The notes beneath the pieces are model-generated. The model was not told the DNA's origin. It saw only the letters and a list, made by a program, of their open reading frames with translations, and searched no databases. 14,306 bases of DNA from an uncultured Collinsella sp. (GTDB taxonomy: Bacteria; Actinomycetota; Coriobacteriia; Coriobacteriales; Coriobacteriaceae): positions 1 to 14,306 of the forward strand of contig CAAECF010000019.1 of the NCBI GenBank assembly GCA_900754275.1, read 5' to 3'. Made by a program: the position numbers and the translations under genes. Shown piece by piece: positions 1 through 6,411 of the stretch (position 1 is its first letter; the number at the start of each line of letters is the position of its first letter).

Positions 1-185
1 CGCGCGTGGCCACTATGGCCGGGCAGGCGGCGGGCGCCCCGTACTACCTGACCGGTGGCCTGTGCGAGAACGCCTTCGTGGTGGAGCGGTTGGGCGAGCT
101 ACTGGGGTCGCCGGTGACCACCTCGCCCCAGGCTCGCTTTGCCGGAGCGATCGGCGCGGCTGTCCGCGCCGCCGCTTTGGCCTAG
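1..185 (+). CDS. C-terminal end of an acyl-CoA dehydratase activase-like (BadF/BadG family) ATPase, partial
   Basis: Only the last 60 or so residues are present, read from base 3 to the TAG at 183-185. The visible tail contains a TGGLCENAF segment, then a basic/hydrophobic stretch, then a GAIGAAVRAAALA ending. This matches the usual end of the BadF/BadG/BcrA/BcrD ATPase family (activators of 2-hydroxyacyl-CoA dehydratases, including YjiL-like proteins), where a GG-V-x-N motif precedes a terminal G-A-x-G-A-A helix. Family members are ASKHA-fold ATPases carrying a [4Fe-4S] cluster between two subunits; they inject an electron into a partner enzyme. The partner would lie left of the window. The next gene starts 15 bases downstream, so the two are probably co-transcribed. 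The family call rests on a short tail and is moderately sure; the substrate cannot be told. Confidence 0.65.
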   Translation, partial: RVATMAGQAAGAPYYLTGGLCENAFVVERLGELLGSPVTTSPQARFAGAIGAAVRAAALA

Positions 186-199
186 GGGTGTACCGCGAC

Positions 200-1417
200 A
201 TGCGCATCCTCAATATCACGGCACAAAAACCAGATAGCACCGGCAGCGGCACCTACCTTGCCGCGCTTGTGCGCGAGCAGATCGAGACAGGGCATCGCGC
301 CGCCGTGCTTTGCGGTGCGGCGCCGGGTGATACCCAAGGCGAGCTGGACCGGCGTGCTGCTGTGTTTGCCGTGCCGTTCGAGTCGCCCGAGCTGCCGTTT
401 CCCATCTGCGGCATGTCCGATGTCATGCCCTATCCCTCTACACGCTATCGTGACCTGACGCCTTCGATGCTCAAGGCATTTGAGCGGGCATTTGCTGCTG
501 CAATCGATCGGGCGGTGGCTGAGTTTCGGCCCGATCTGGTGCTCTGCCATCACCTGTATCTGGTGACCGCATTGGCGCGCGAGTGCGTCCGAGGCGTGCC
601 GGTTGTTGCCGTGTGCCATTCGACCGACCTGCGCCAGCTGCGTTCGCATACGCTCGAGCGCGATCGCATCGTACGTGCGGTTCGTCGGCTCGATGCCGTC
701 TTTGCGCTCCATGCTGAGCAGGCTGAGCAGATTGGCCTGGTGTGCGGCGTCGATGCCGATCGCATCCACGTGATTGGGACGGGCTACGACCATCGCGTCT
801 TCTGCCGCGACGCAAGCGTGGCGAGGCGGCCGGGATCGCTTGTGTACGTGGGCAAGATTTGCTTTAAAAAGGGCGTCGAGTCGCTGGTTCGAGCCATGTC
901 ATTGCCGATTGACGATGGCGTCCGCCCATCTGGCTTGGTACTTGTGGGCGGTCGCGGGGACGATGCCGAGTACGCGCGTATCGAGCGCTTGGCCGCGGCC
1001 TCGGATGTGCCGGTGACGCTGGCGGGGCGCCTGGATAGCGATGGGCTCGTGCGTGCCTACCGCAGTTCCGACGTCTTAGTGCTGCCTTCGTTTTACGAGG
1101 GCCTGCCGCTCGTGACGATCGAGGCCCTCGCGTGCGGCTGCAAAGTTGTGGCGACCGATTTGCCCGGCGTTCGTCCCTGGATGGAGGCGATGCTTCCCGG
1201 TGCTCCCGTGACGTGGGTGGCGTCGCCGCGTATGACGGATGTCGACACGCCCGTGGCGGCCGACCTTCCGTTGTTTGAGCGCGCACTGGCAGATGCTATC
1301 GCGCAGGCGCTTGCGGATCCGCCTTCGACGTTCGAGCCGTCGGCGGTCTCTTGGGAAGCGTGCCTGGGGCGTATACTTAAAGTCGTTGATTTGTTAGAAG
1401 GGGGTTCGTATGGCTAA
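200..1417 (+). CDS. GT4-like (GT-B fold) glycosyltransferase, translationally coupled to selD
   Basis: 405 residues from ATG 200, chosen because the protein then opens with MRILNITAQ, a typical first beta strand of a GT-B Rossmann domain, just after a glycine-rich SGSGTYL loop. The in-frame extension back to 62 overlaps the previous gene and looks like shadow sequence. An AGGGG-like ribosome site lies just before 200. Residues about 210-345 form the nucleotide-sugar domain: SLVYVGKICFKKGVE, LVLVGGRGDD, then the GT4 E-x7-E signature with Glu300 and Glu308 in YEGLPLVTIEA, followed by a GCKVVATDLPG loop. Members transfer a sugar from a nucleotide-sugar donor with retention. There is no signal peptide or membrane helix. 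The stop overlaps the selD start by 8 bases. The acceptor is unknown; the position directly ahead of selD suggests a selenium link, but ordinary cell-envelope glycosylation is also possible. Confidence 0.85.
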   Translation: MRILNITAQKPDSTGSGTYLAALVREQIETGHRAAVLCGAAPGDTQGELDRRAAVFAVPFESPELPFPICGMSDVMPYPSTRYRDLTPSMLKAFERAFAAAIDRAVAEFRPDLVLCHHLYLVTALARECVRGVPVVAVCHSTDLRQLRSHTLERDRIVRAVRRLDAVFALHAEQAEQIGLVCGVDADRIHVIGTGYDHRVFCRDASVARRPGSLVYVGKICFKKGVESLVRAMSLPIDDGVRPSGLVLVGGRGDDAEYARIERLAAASDVPVTLAGRLDSDGLVRAYRSSDVLVLPSFYEGLPLVTIEALACGCKVVATDLPGVRPWMEAMLPGAPVTWVASPRMTDVDTPVAADLPLFERALADAIAQALADPPSTFEPSAVSWEACLGRILKVVDLLEGGSYG

Positions 1418-2459
1418 GGACACCATGAGGCTCACGTCCATGACGGCCGCGAGCGGTTGAGCCGCTAAGTTGGCTCCTGGAGCCCTCGCCCAGGTCCTGG
1501 GCGACTTACCCAATGTGCATAACGACAACCTGCTCGTGGGGTTCGATACCTCCGACGATGCGAGTGTCTTTCGTGTTGGCGAAAACCTGGGCCTCGTGCA
1601 GTCCGTCGACTTCTTCCCGCCGATGGTCGACGATCCCTATCTGTTCGGCCAGATCGCCGCAGCCAACTCGTTGTCGGACATCTACGCCATGGGCGGGCGG
1701 CCGAGCCATGCTATGAACTTGCTGTGCATTCCGAGCTGTCTGGGCGTTGAGGTTGCCGGTCAGATTCTGGCGGGCGGCGCCGACAAGTGCGTCGAGGCGG
1801 GTTGCTCCATCGCGGGCGGTCACACCATCAACGACGACGAGCCCAAGTACGGTCTGTCCGTGAGCGGTTTTGTCGCGCTCGACCGCATGCTCGCCAACAG
1901 CGGCGCACGCGTGGGCGATGTTCTGCTGCTGACCAAGGCGATCGGCTCGGGCATCATCACCACGGCTATTAAGGGCGAGCTCATCGAGCATGACGAGGCC
2001 GCAGCCATGTTTGACTCGATGCGCACCCTCAACGAGGCGCCGATTCGTCTGGCCGAGGGACTTGAGCTTCACGGCTGCACCGACATTACGGGCTTTGGTC
2101 TGATCGGGCACGCGTGCGAGATGGCCGAAGGCTCGGGCGTGCAGATTGAACTTGCGTCGGGGGCGGTGCCGCTCTTTGATCAGGTGCTCGACATGGCACG
2201 TCTGGGCATTATCCCCGCGGGCTCCTATCGCAACCAGGACTTCTTCGGCCCGCGCGTGGCTGCCGACGAGAACCTGGAGCCGGGTATGCTCGACGCGCTG
2301 TACGATCCACAGACGTCTGGTGGCCTGCTTATCGCGGCACCTGCTGCCGATGTGGATGAGCTTGCGCGCCGTCTGCATGCCGAAGGACGTATCGCCGCCG
2401 TCGTCGGTCGCGTGTGCGAGCCGGTGCCAGGCGGTCCTGCCGTCCACGTTGTCCGCTAG
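1410..2459 (+). CDS. selD: Selenide, water dikinase (selenophosphate synthetase), a selenoprotein with Sec17
   Basis: Makes selenophosphate from selenide and ATP, the selenium donor for Sec-tRNA. The 349-residue product starts at ATG 1410, behind a GAAGGGGG ribosome site, and reads through TGA 1458-1460 as selenocysteine. The N-terminus then reads TSMTAASG-Sec-AAKLAPG. This places Sec at 17 and Lys at 20, the positions of the catalytic Cys17 and Lys20 of E. coli SelD. Starting after the TGA would remove both residues. Downstream come the family motifs: DNLLVGFDTSDDASVF, the metal-binding QSVDFFPPMVDDP, AANSLSDIYAMGG, AGGHTINDDEPKYGLSVSG, and a C-terminal DITGFGLIGHACEMA with DPQTSGGLLIA. A SECIS-like hairpin follows the TGA. 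The start overlaps the glycosyltransferase by 8 bases. A Sec-containing SelD needs its own product for synthesis. Identity is very sure; readthrough is inferred from alignment and the hairpin. Confidence 0.95.
1472..1502 (+). promoter_or_regulatory. Candidate bacterial SECIS hairpins of selD
   Basis: Two adjacent stem-loops follow the Sec TGA (1458-1460). The first pairs GGCTC (1472-1476) with GAGCC (1480-1484) around CTG. The second pairs GCCCAG (1488-1493) perfectly with CTGGGC (1497-1502) around a GTC loop. The second has G as first loop base, with the loop beginning 34 bases after the TGA, inside the range reported for bacterial SECIS elements. Its AGGTCC apex resembles the AGGTCT apex of the E. 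coli fdhF element. Which hairpin binds SelB is not certain. Confidence 0.6.
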
Positions 2460-2482
2460 CCCGCACGTTTATGTAACTGTTT

Positions 2483-2500
2483 ACCGTTTTCTAGAACGGT
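2483..2500 (+). promoter_or_regulatory. Small inverted repeat between selD and yedF
   Basis: ACCGTT (2483-2488) pairs with AACGGT (2495-2500) around a six-base TTCTAG loop, followed by TCTTTC. It sits in the only sizeable gap (60 bases) of the selenium cluster. The stem is short and AT-rich, so it could be a weak attenuator or RNA-processing site, or chance. Confidence 0.25.
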
Positions 2501-2519
2501 TCTTTCGAAAGGAAAAACT

Positions 2520-3146
2520 ATGCCTACTAAGATTGAAGTCAATGCCATGGGCGATGCCTGCCCGCTGCCCGTCGTCAAGACGCTTAAAGCCCTGAAGCAG
2601 CTCGATGGCGAGGGCGTTGTCGTGACCTCGGTCGATAACGAGACCGCCGTCAAGAACATCTCCAAGATGGCGCAGGAGAAGGGCTGCACGGCCTCGGTCG
2701 AGAAGGTTTCTGACGCCGAGTGGCACGTGACCGTGGCGACCTCTGGCGCCGTGGCCGTTGTGGACCCCGAGCAGGACGGTGCCGCTTTTTGCGACGCAAG
2801 CGCCGGCAAGGGCAAACTCGTCATTTCCGTCTACACCGATTGCATGGGCCGTGGCGACGACGAGCTGGGCCACAAGCTCATGAAGGCGTTTATCTTTGCC
2901 GTGACACAGCAGGAGGAACTGCCCGCGACCATGCTGTTCTACAACGGCGGCGCCAAGCTCACCGTCGAGGGCTCGCCAGTGCTCGACGACCTGAAGGGCC
3001 TGGCGGAGCAGGGCGTCGAGATCCTTACCTGCGGTACCTGCCTCGACCACTATGGCATTAAAGACCAGCTCGCGGTGGGCGAGGTCACCAACATGTACGT
3101 GATCGTGGAGAAGATGGAGCAGGCCGTGCGCGTCGTGCGCCCGTAG
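2520..3146 (+). CDS. yedF: Selenium metabolism protein YedF (TusA/SirA-like domain plus DsrE-like domain)
   Basis: 208 residues from ATG 2520, with a GAAAGGA ribosome site seven bases upstream. Residues 1-75 are a TusA/SirA-like domain: the strand IEVNAMGDACPLPVVKTLKAL carries the family CPxP motif, with Cys14 as the likely sulfur- or selenium-carrying thiol. Residues about 95-208 form a DsrE/DsrF-like half with LVISVYTDCMGRGDDELGHKLMKAF, a FYNGGAKLTVEGS loop and ILTCGTCLDHYG, which adds further cysteines. This two-domain architecture is the selenium-linked YedF family, normally found beside selD. The biochemical role is not settled; carrying or delivering reduced selenium to SelD is the usual proposal. 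It lies 60 bases after selD and 19 bases before the DUF3343 start. Cytosolic, no signal or membrane segment. Family identity is sure, mechanism inferred. Confidence 0.92.
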   Translation: MPTKIEVNAMGDACPLPVVKTLKALKQLDGEGVVVTSVDNETAVKNISKMAQEKGCTASVEKVSDAEWHVTVATSGAVAVVDPEQDGAAFCDASAGKGKLVISVYTDCMGRGDDELGHKLMKAFIFAVTQQEELPATMLFYNGGAKLTVEGSPVLDDLKGLAEQGVEILTCGTCLDHYGIKDQLAVGEVTNMYVIVEKMEQAVRVVRP

Positions 3147-3165
3147 CGTATTGGTTGGAGTTGCC

Positions 3166-3417
3166 ATGAGGGAGAAGCGCCCGGCGCTTGTCATCACGTT
3201 TCCCACCACGGCGGCCGCCATGGGGTGCGAGTCCCTGTGCATCGAGCGCGGCCTTCCCGGGCGAACGATTCCCGTGCCCGGGGAGGTCGCTGCTGGCTGC
3301 GGTCTGGCGTGGAAGGCGTTGCCTGCCGATGAGGAGCTGCTGCGCGGCGAACTCGCCGCGGCGGGCGTTCCCACCGAGGGCTATACCGTGATTGATATGT
3401 GGGAGGTCGTGCGATGA
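3166..3417 (+). CDS. DUF3343 / putative Se-S carrier-like small protein
   Basis: 83 residues. ATG 3166 was preferred because a GGAG ribosome site (3157-3160) lies five bases upstream; an upstream TTG at 3151 would overlap that site. The sequence reads as the DUF3343 family: an N-terminal strand with an FPTTAAAMGCE turn, then RTIPVPGEVAAGCGLAWK, in which Cys45 within the CGLA motif is the family's conserved cysteine. These small alpha/beta proteins commonly sit between yedF and a cysteine-desulfurase-family gene, as here, and are therefore proposed sulfur or selenium carriers. The stop codon TGA overlaps the next start as ATGA, so translation is coupled to the desulfurase. Family membership is well supported; carrier function is inferred from context. 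Confidence 0.85.
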   Translation: MREKRPALVITFPTTAAAMGCESLCIERGLPGRTIPVPGEVAAGCGLAWKALPADEELLRGELAAAGVPTEGYTVIDMWEVVR

Positions 3418-4553
3418 TCTACCTGGATAACGCGGCGACGACCATGCACAAGCCGCAGGAGGTCATCGATGCGGTGACGCAGGCGATGTGCTCGCTCGGC
3501 AATGCCGGGCGCGGCGCCACGTCGGGTGCACTCGATGCGGCACGTACCATCCACGGCTGCCGCGCCAAGCTTGCGCGCTTGCTGGGCTGCCCGCGTGCTG
3601 ACCATGTTTGTTTTACGCCCAACTCCACCGCGGCGCTCAACACCGCCATCAACGGGGTGGTGCGCCCCGGCGACCGCGTGGTCACGACGGTGCTCGAGCA
3701 CAACTCGGTGCTACGTCCGCTCAACCGCTTGGCGGCAGAACAGGGCGTGACCGTTGAGCATGCGGGCTGCGACGCGGACGGCGTTCTCGATTATGACGAG
3801 CTCGAGCGGCTGGTCACGCCGGGCACGCGTGCCGTGGTGGTGACGCACGCCTCCAATGTGACCGGCAACGCGGTCGACATTGCGCGCGTGGCGGCCATGG
3901 CCCATGCTGCCGGCGCGCTGGTGATCGTCGACGCCTCGCAGTCTGCCGGCGCGATGCATATCGATATGCAGGCCATGGGGCTCGACATTGTGTGCTTTAC
4001 CGGCCATAAGGGGCTCATGGGACCTCAAGGCACCGGCGGCCTGGCCGTGGCGGAGGCTGTTGACGTGGCTCCGTGGGCCATGGGCGGCACGGGCGTGCAC
4101 AGCTTCGATGCGTTGCAGCCGCTTGAGTGGCCCACGCGCCTCGAGGCGGGCACGCTCAACGGCCACGGCATCGCGGGCCTTTCTGCCGGTCTCGACTTTA
4201 TCGAGGCGCAAGGCGGGGTCGAGGCGATCGCGGCGCATGAGCGAGCGCTGGCTGAGCGCTTTCTCGCTGGCGTGCGCGAGATTCCGGGGATTAAGCTCTA
4301 CGGTGCGTTTGACCAGCCGACGCGCTCTGCGATTGTGTCGCTCAACGTGGGTGATATCGACTCTGCCGAGATCTCGGACGCGCTCATGCAAGGGTGGGGG
4401 ATTGCGACGCGCCCCGGTGCCCATTGCGCTCCGCTCATGCACCGCGCGCTGGGGACCGAGCGCCAGGGCGTCGTCCGCTTCTCGTTTGGGTATTTCAACA
4501 CGGACGAGGAAGTCGACACTGCGATTGACGCTTTGCGCGATTTAGCCTGCTAG
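3414..4553 (+). CDS. Cysteine desulfurase / selenocysteine lyase family aminotransferase (class V)
   Basis: 379 residues from ATG 3414, which forms an ATGA overlap with the preceding gene and follows GGGAGG at 3401-3406. It is a PLP enzyme of aminotransferase class V: MIYLDNAATT start, LEHNS with His96, the cofactor aspartate in VIVDASQSAGA (Asp173), and the Schiff-base lysine Lys199 in FTGHKGLMGPQG. A catalytic cysteine lies at 338 in TRPGAHCAP, followed by a VRFSFGYFNTDEEVD strand. The length fits the subfamily often found next to selD and yedF rather than housekeeping IscS. The likely reaction releases sulfur from cysteine, or selenium from selenocysteine, as an enzyme-bound persulfide or perselenide that the neighbouring carriers could accept. 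The protein ends in an extra cysteine. A terminator follows 14 bases after the stop. Enzyme class is sure; selenium preference is inferred from neighbours. Confidence 0.9.
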   Translation: MIYLDNAATTMHKPQEVIDAVTQAMCSLGNAGRGATSGALDAARTIHGCRAKLARLLGCPRADHVCFTPNSTAALNTAINGVVRPGDRVVTTVLEHNSVLRPLNRLAAEQGVTVEHAGCDADGVLDYDELERLVTPGTRAVVVTHASNVTGNAVDIARVAAMAHAAGALVIVDASQSAGAMHIDMQAMGLDIVCFTGHKGLMGPQGTGGLAVAEAVDVAPWAMGGTGVHSFDALQPLEWPTRLEAGTLNGHGIAGLSAGLDFIEAQGGVEAIAAHERALAERFLAGVREIPGIKLYGAFDQPTRSAIVSLNVGDIDSAEISDALMQGWGIATRPGAHCAPLMHRALGTERQGVVRFSFGYFNTDEEVDTAIDALRDLAC

Positions 4554-4567
4554 AGCGTATATACTTG

Positions 4568-4599
4568 CGGGACGGGTGTTTTTGCCCGTCCCGTTTTTG
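4568..4599 (+). terminator. Intrinsic terminator of the selenium cluster
   Basis: CGGGACGGG (4568-4576) pairs perfectly with CCCGTCCCG (4585-4593) around an eight-base T-rich loop. Five T residues follow at once (4594-4598). This is a textbook rho-independent terminator, 14 bases after the desulfurase stop and ending 23 bases before the next start codon. Confidence 0.92.
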
Positions 4600-4621
4600 T
4601 TTCGACCCGAAAGGTGTGTCT

Positions 4622-5980
4622 ATGGCCTCATCCGCGCCGCGCGGTCTGCGCTCCGACCATGTCGTCACCGTCGGCATCGCCCTATTCTCGATGCTCTTTG
4701 GCGCCGGCAACCTCATTATTCCGCCACTGCTGGCGCTGCAGGCAGGCTCTGCCACGCCGGTCGCCATGCTCGGCTTTCTCATCGCTGCCATCGGCCTGCC
4801 CGTCATGGGCTTTATCGCCGTGGCGCTTGCCGGAACGGCGCGCGAGCTTGCCGGCCGCGTACACCCCAAGTTCGGTGAGTTCTTTGTCGCGGCGGTGTAT
4901 CTGGCCATCGGCCCGTGCCTGGCTATTCCGCGCACGAGCTCCACGGCCTTCGAGATGCTGGTGCCGCTGCTGCCCGAGGGCGTCTCGCTTGGCACGGCTC
5001 GCCTGGTGTTTGCCGTTGGCTTCTTTGTCGTCGCGTTTGTGCTCACGCTGCGTCCGGGCGTCATCACGCGCGTGCTCGGCCGCATTACGGGCCCCGCGCT
5101 CATTGCGCTCATCGTGCTGGTCGTGGGTGCCGCCGTGGTCTCGCCGTTGGGTCCCGCTGCCGCGCCGCAGGCTCCCTACAATGCCGGTGCTGCCGTGCAG
5201 GGCTTTTTGACTGGCTACCAGACCATGGACCTGCTCGCGTCGCTCGCCTTTGGCATCATCATCGCCGAGACCATCCACGAGCTGGGCGTTACCGAAGACA
5301 AGCGCGTGGCCTTCGAGATTTCGCGTTCGGGTGTGATCGCCGGCGTGCTCATGGCCATCATCTACTGCGGCCTGGCGCTTGCCGGCACGCAGCTCAGCAC
5401 CGTGATGCCCGATGCCACCAACGGCGCCGCCATCCTTGCCCGCTCTGCCTCCATGCACTTTGGCCTTGCCGGCACGGTCGTGGTCTTTGCGATCTTTTTC
5501 CTTGCCTGCATGAACGTGTGCATCGGCCTTATTAGCTGCTGCTCGCGGTACTTCTGCGAGACGTATGTGGTCGAAGGGGGAGCGGAGGCTTCCGAGGAGG
5601 CCATGCGCCGTCCCTTCGCGGTTCTCGCCTTTGTGTTTGCAGCGTTTTCGTGCGTGCTCTCCAACGTAGGCCTCGACGTGATCCTTATGTTCTCGGTGCC
5701 TATGCTCAATGCTTTGTATCCCGTTGCCATTGTGCTGGTACTTATGGGCCTGGTGCACGGTTTTTGCGATGCGCATCCGCAGGTGTGGGTCTGGGTCGGC
5801 GGCGTTGTCGCGGTGCAGAGCGTAATCACTTCGGTTCGCGATGCGTTTTTCGCGGGCGCGTGGCTGCCGTTTGATGCGTTGCCGCTGGCAGATATCGGCG
5901 CTGCGTGGGCGCCGGTTGCTGTGGTCGCGTTTGTGATTGGTCTGGTTCATAGCCAGTTTGTCGCACATTCGAGGAGCTAG
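4622..5980 (+). CDS. brnQ: Branched-chain amino acid transporter, BrnQ/LIVCS family
   Basis: 452 residues from ATG 4622, with GAAAGG at 4609-4614. Upstream in-frame ATGs lie in or before the terminator and were rejected. The protein is almost entirely hydrophobic, with about 12 predicted membrane helices. BrnQ signatures are visible: FSMLFGAGNLIIPP in the first helix (residues 22-35) and AIGPCLAIPRTSSTAFE (about 96-111), the two broken, substrate-lining segments of this LeuT-like family. Characterised members import leucine, isoleucine and valine by Na+ or H+ symport across the cytoplasmic membrane. The gene stands alone: a terminator precedes it and a tRNA promoter follows within 12 bases of the stop. 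No convincing promoter of its own is visible. Family is sure; substrate is by homology only. Confidence 0.92.
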   Translation: MASSAPRGLRSDHVVTVGIALFSMLFGAGNLIIPPLLALQAGSATPVAMLGFLIAAIGLPVMGFIAVALAGTARELAGRVHPKFGEFFVAAVYLAIGPCLAIPRTSSTAFEMLVPLLPEGVSLGTARLVFAVGFFVVAFVLTLRPGVITRVLGRITGPALIALIVLVVGAAVVSPLGPAAAPQAPYNAGAAVQGFLTGYQTMDLLASLAFGIIIAETIHELGVTEDKRVAFEISRSGVIAGVLMAIIYCGLALAGTQLSTVMPDATNGAAILARSASMHFGLAGTVVVFAIFFLACMNVCIGLISCCSRYFCETYVVEGGAEASEEAMRRPFAVLAFVFAAFSCVLSNVGLDVILMFSVPMLNALYPVAIVLVLMGLVHGFCDAHPQVWVWVGGVVAVQSVITSVRDAFFAGAWLPFDALPLADIGAAWAPVAVVAFVIGLVHSQFVAHSRS

Positions 5981-5991
5981 GGTTTCTGCGC

Positions 5992-6020
5992 TTGCACAGG
6001 CGGGGAGTCTCCCCTATAAT
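5992..6020 (+). promoter_or_regulatory. Sigma-70-type promoter of the tRNA-Pro/tRNA-Gly operon
   Basis: TTGCAC (5992-5997) and a perfect TATAAT (6015-6020) are separated by 17 bases, close to the housekeeping consensus. Transcription would begin near 6027, about 45 bases before tRNA-Pro. The spacer contains a perfect dyad, GGGGA (6002-6006) and TCCCC (6010-6014), and the leader holds a 14-base palindrome AAGGTCTAGACCTT (6042-6055). Confidence 0.85.
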
Positions 6021-6071
6021 TTCCTTCGCTTTGGGACACGCAAGGTCTAGACCTTAGCTGCTCAACACCTT

Positions 6072-6148
6072 CGGGACGTGGCGCAGTTTGGTAGCGCGCC
6101 TGCTTTGGGAGCAGGATGTCGCAGGTTCAAATCCTGTCGTCCCGACCA
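6072..6148 (+). tRNA. tRNA-Pro (anticodon TGG)
   Basis: A 77-base cloverleaf with encoded CCA. The acceptor stem pairs CGGGACG with CGTCCCG. The D-arm contains the GGCGCAGTTTGGTAGCGC stretch. The anticodon stem CCTGC/GCAGG closes a TTTGGGA loop with TGG at the anticodon. The T-arm holds GGTTCAAATCC. It is six bases ahead of tRNA-Gly and belongs to the same transcript. Confidence 0.96.
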
Positions 6149-6154
6149 TATCTT

Positions 6155-6228
6155 GCGGGCGTAGTTCAATGGTAGAACCCCAGCCTTCCAAGCTGATGAC
6201 GCGGGTTCGATTCCCGTCGCCCGCTCCA
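6155..6228 (+). tRNA. tRNA-Gly (anticodon TCC)
   Basis: A 74-base cloverleaf with encoded CCA. GCGGGCG pairs with CGCCCGC in the acceptor stem, the D-arm contains GTTCAATGGTAGAAC, and the anticodon loop CTTCCAA gives TCC. The T-arm is CGGGTTCGATTCCCG. Its last 20 or so bases recur downstream in both orientations (see repeats at 6202-6309 and 6412-6431), so this tRNA end looks like a target for integration or rearrangement. Confidence 0.96.
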
Positions 6229-6309
6229 TAGGATAGTTTAAACGGCTTTGGCTCTATTTGGTGCCAGAGCCGTTTTCATAAGCGTGCCGGGCGACGGGAA
6301 TCGAACCCG
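6202..6309. repeat. 22-bp inverted copy of the tRNA-Gly T-arm and acceptor 3' side
   Basis: Bases 6202-6223 inside tRNA-Gly recur exactly as their reverse complement at 6288-6309, enclosing the terminator. The downstream copy is an antisense fragment of the tRNA, not a second tRNA gene, because no D-arm or anticodon arm accompanies it. A weaker antisense copy (GCAACGGGAATCGA) follows the second terminator near 6491. Confidence 0.85.
6242..6276 (+). terminator. Intrinsic terminator of the tRNA operon
   Basis: ACGGCT (6242-6247) pairs with AGCCGT (6268-6273), and TGGC (6249-6252) pairs with GCCA (6263-6266), giving a two-part stem with one mismatch, followed by TTTT. It starts 14 bases after tRNA-Gly. 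An alternative pairing of GGCTCT with AGAGCC is also possible. Confidence 0.8.
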
Positions 6310-6322
6310 GCAGGGTGCGAAG

Positions 6323-6408
6323 CTGAGAAAATGCGTGAGCATTTTCCAGCGCAGCACGCAAGGGCCAATGGCCCGCAGCGAAACAAGGGTTTGCTTCGCA
6401 AACCCTTG
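6323..6408. repeat. Cluster of three tight hairpins between tRNA-Gly tail copies
   Basis: Three successive hairpins are seen. GAAAATGC (6327-6334) pairs with GCATTTTC (6339-6346) around GTGA. GGGCC pairs with GGCCC around AAT (6362-6374). CAAGGGTTTGC (6384-6394) pairs with GCAAACCCTTG (6398-6408) around TTC, a perfect 11-bp stem. The cluster is enclosed by a 13-bp inverted repeat, 6288-6300 against 6412-6424. No gene is evident; it could be a structured repeat family or a small RNA. Confidence 0.7.
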
Positions 6409-6411
6409 GAC

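Noticed and set aside
1470..1472. TTG 1470 as the selD start
   Set aside because: It follows the TGA, lacks a ribosome site and removes the catalytic residues; ATG 1410 with Sec readthrough fits the family exactly.
6323..6408. CRISPR array
   Set aside because: The hairpins differ from one another and there are no regularly spaced identical repeats or cas genes.
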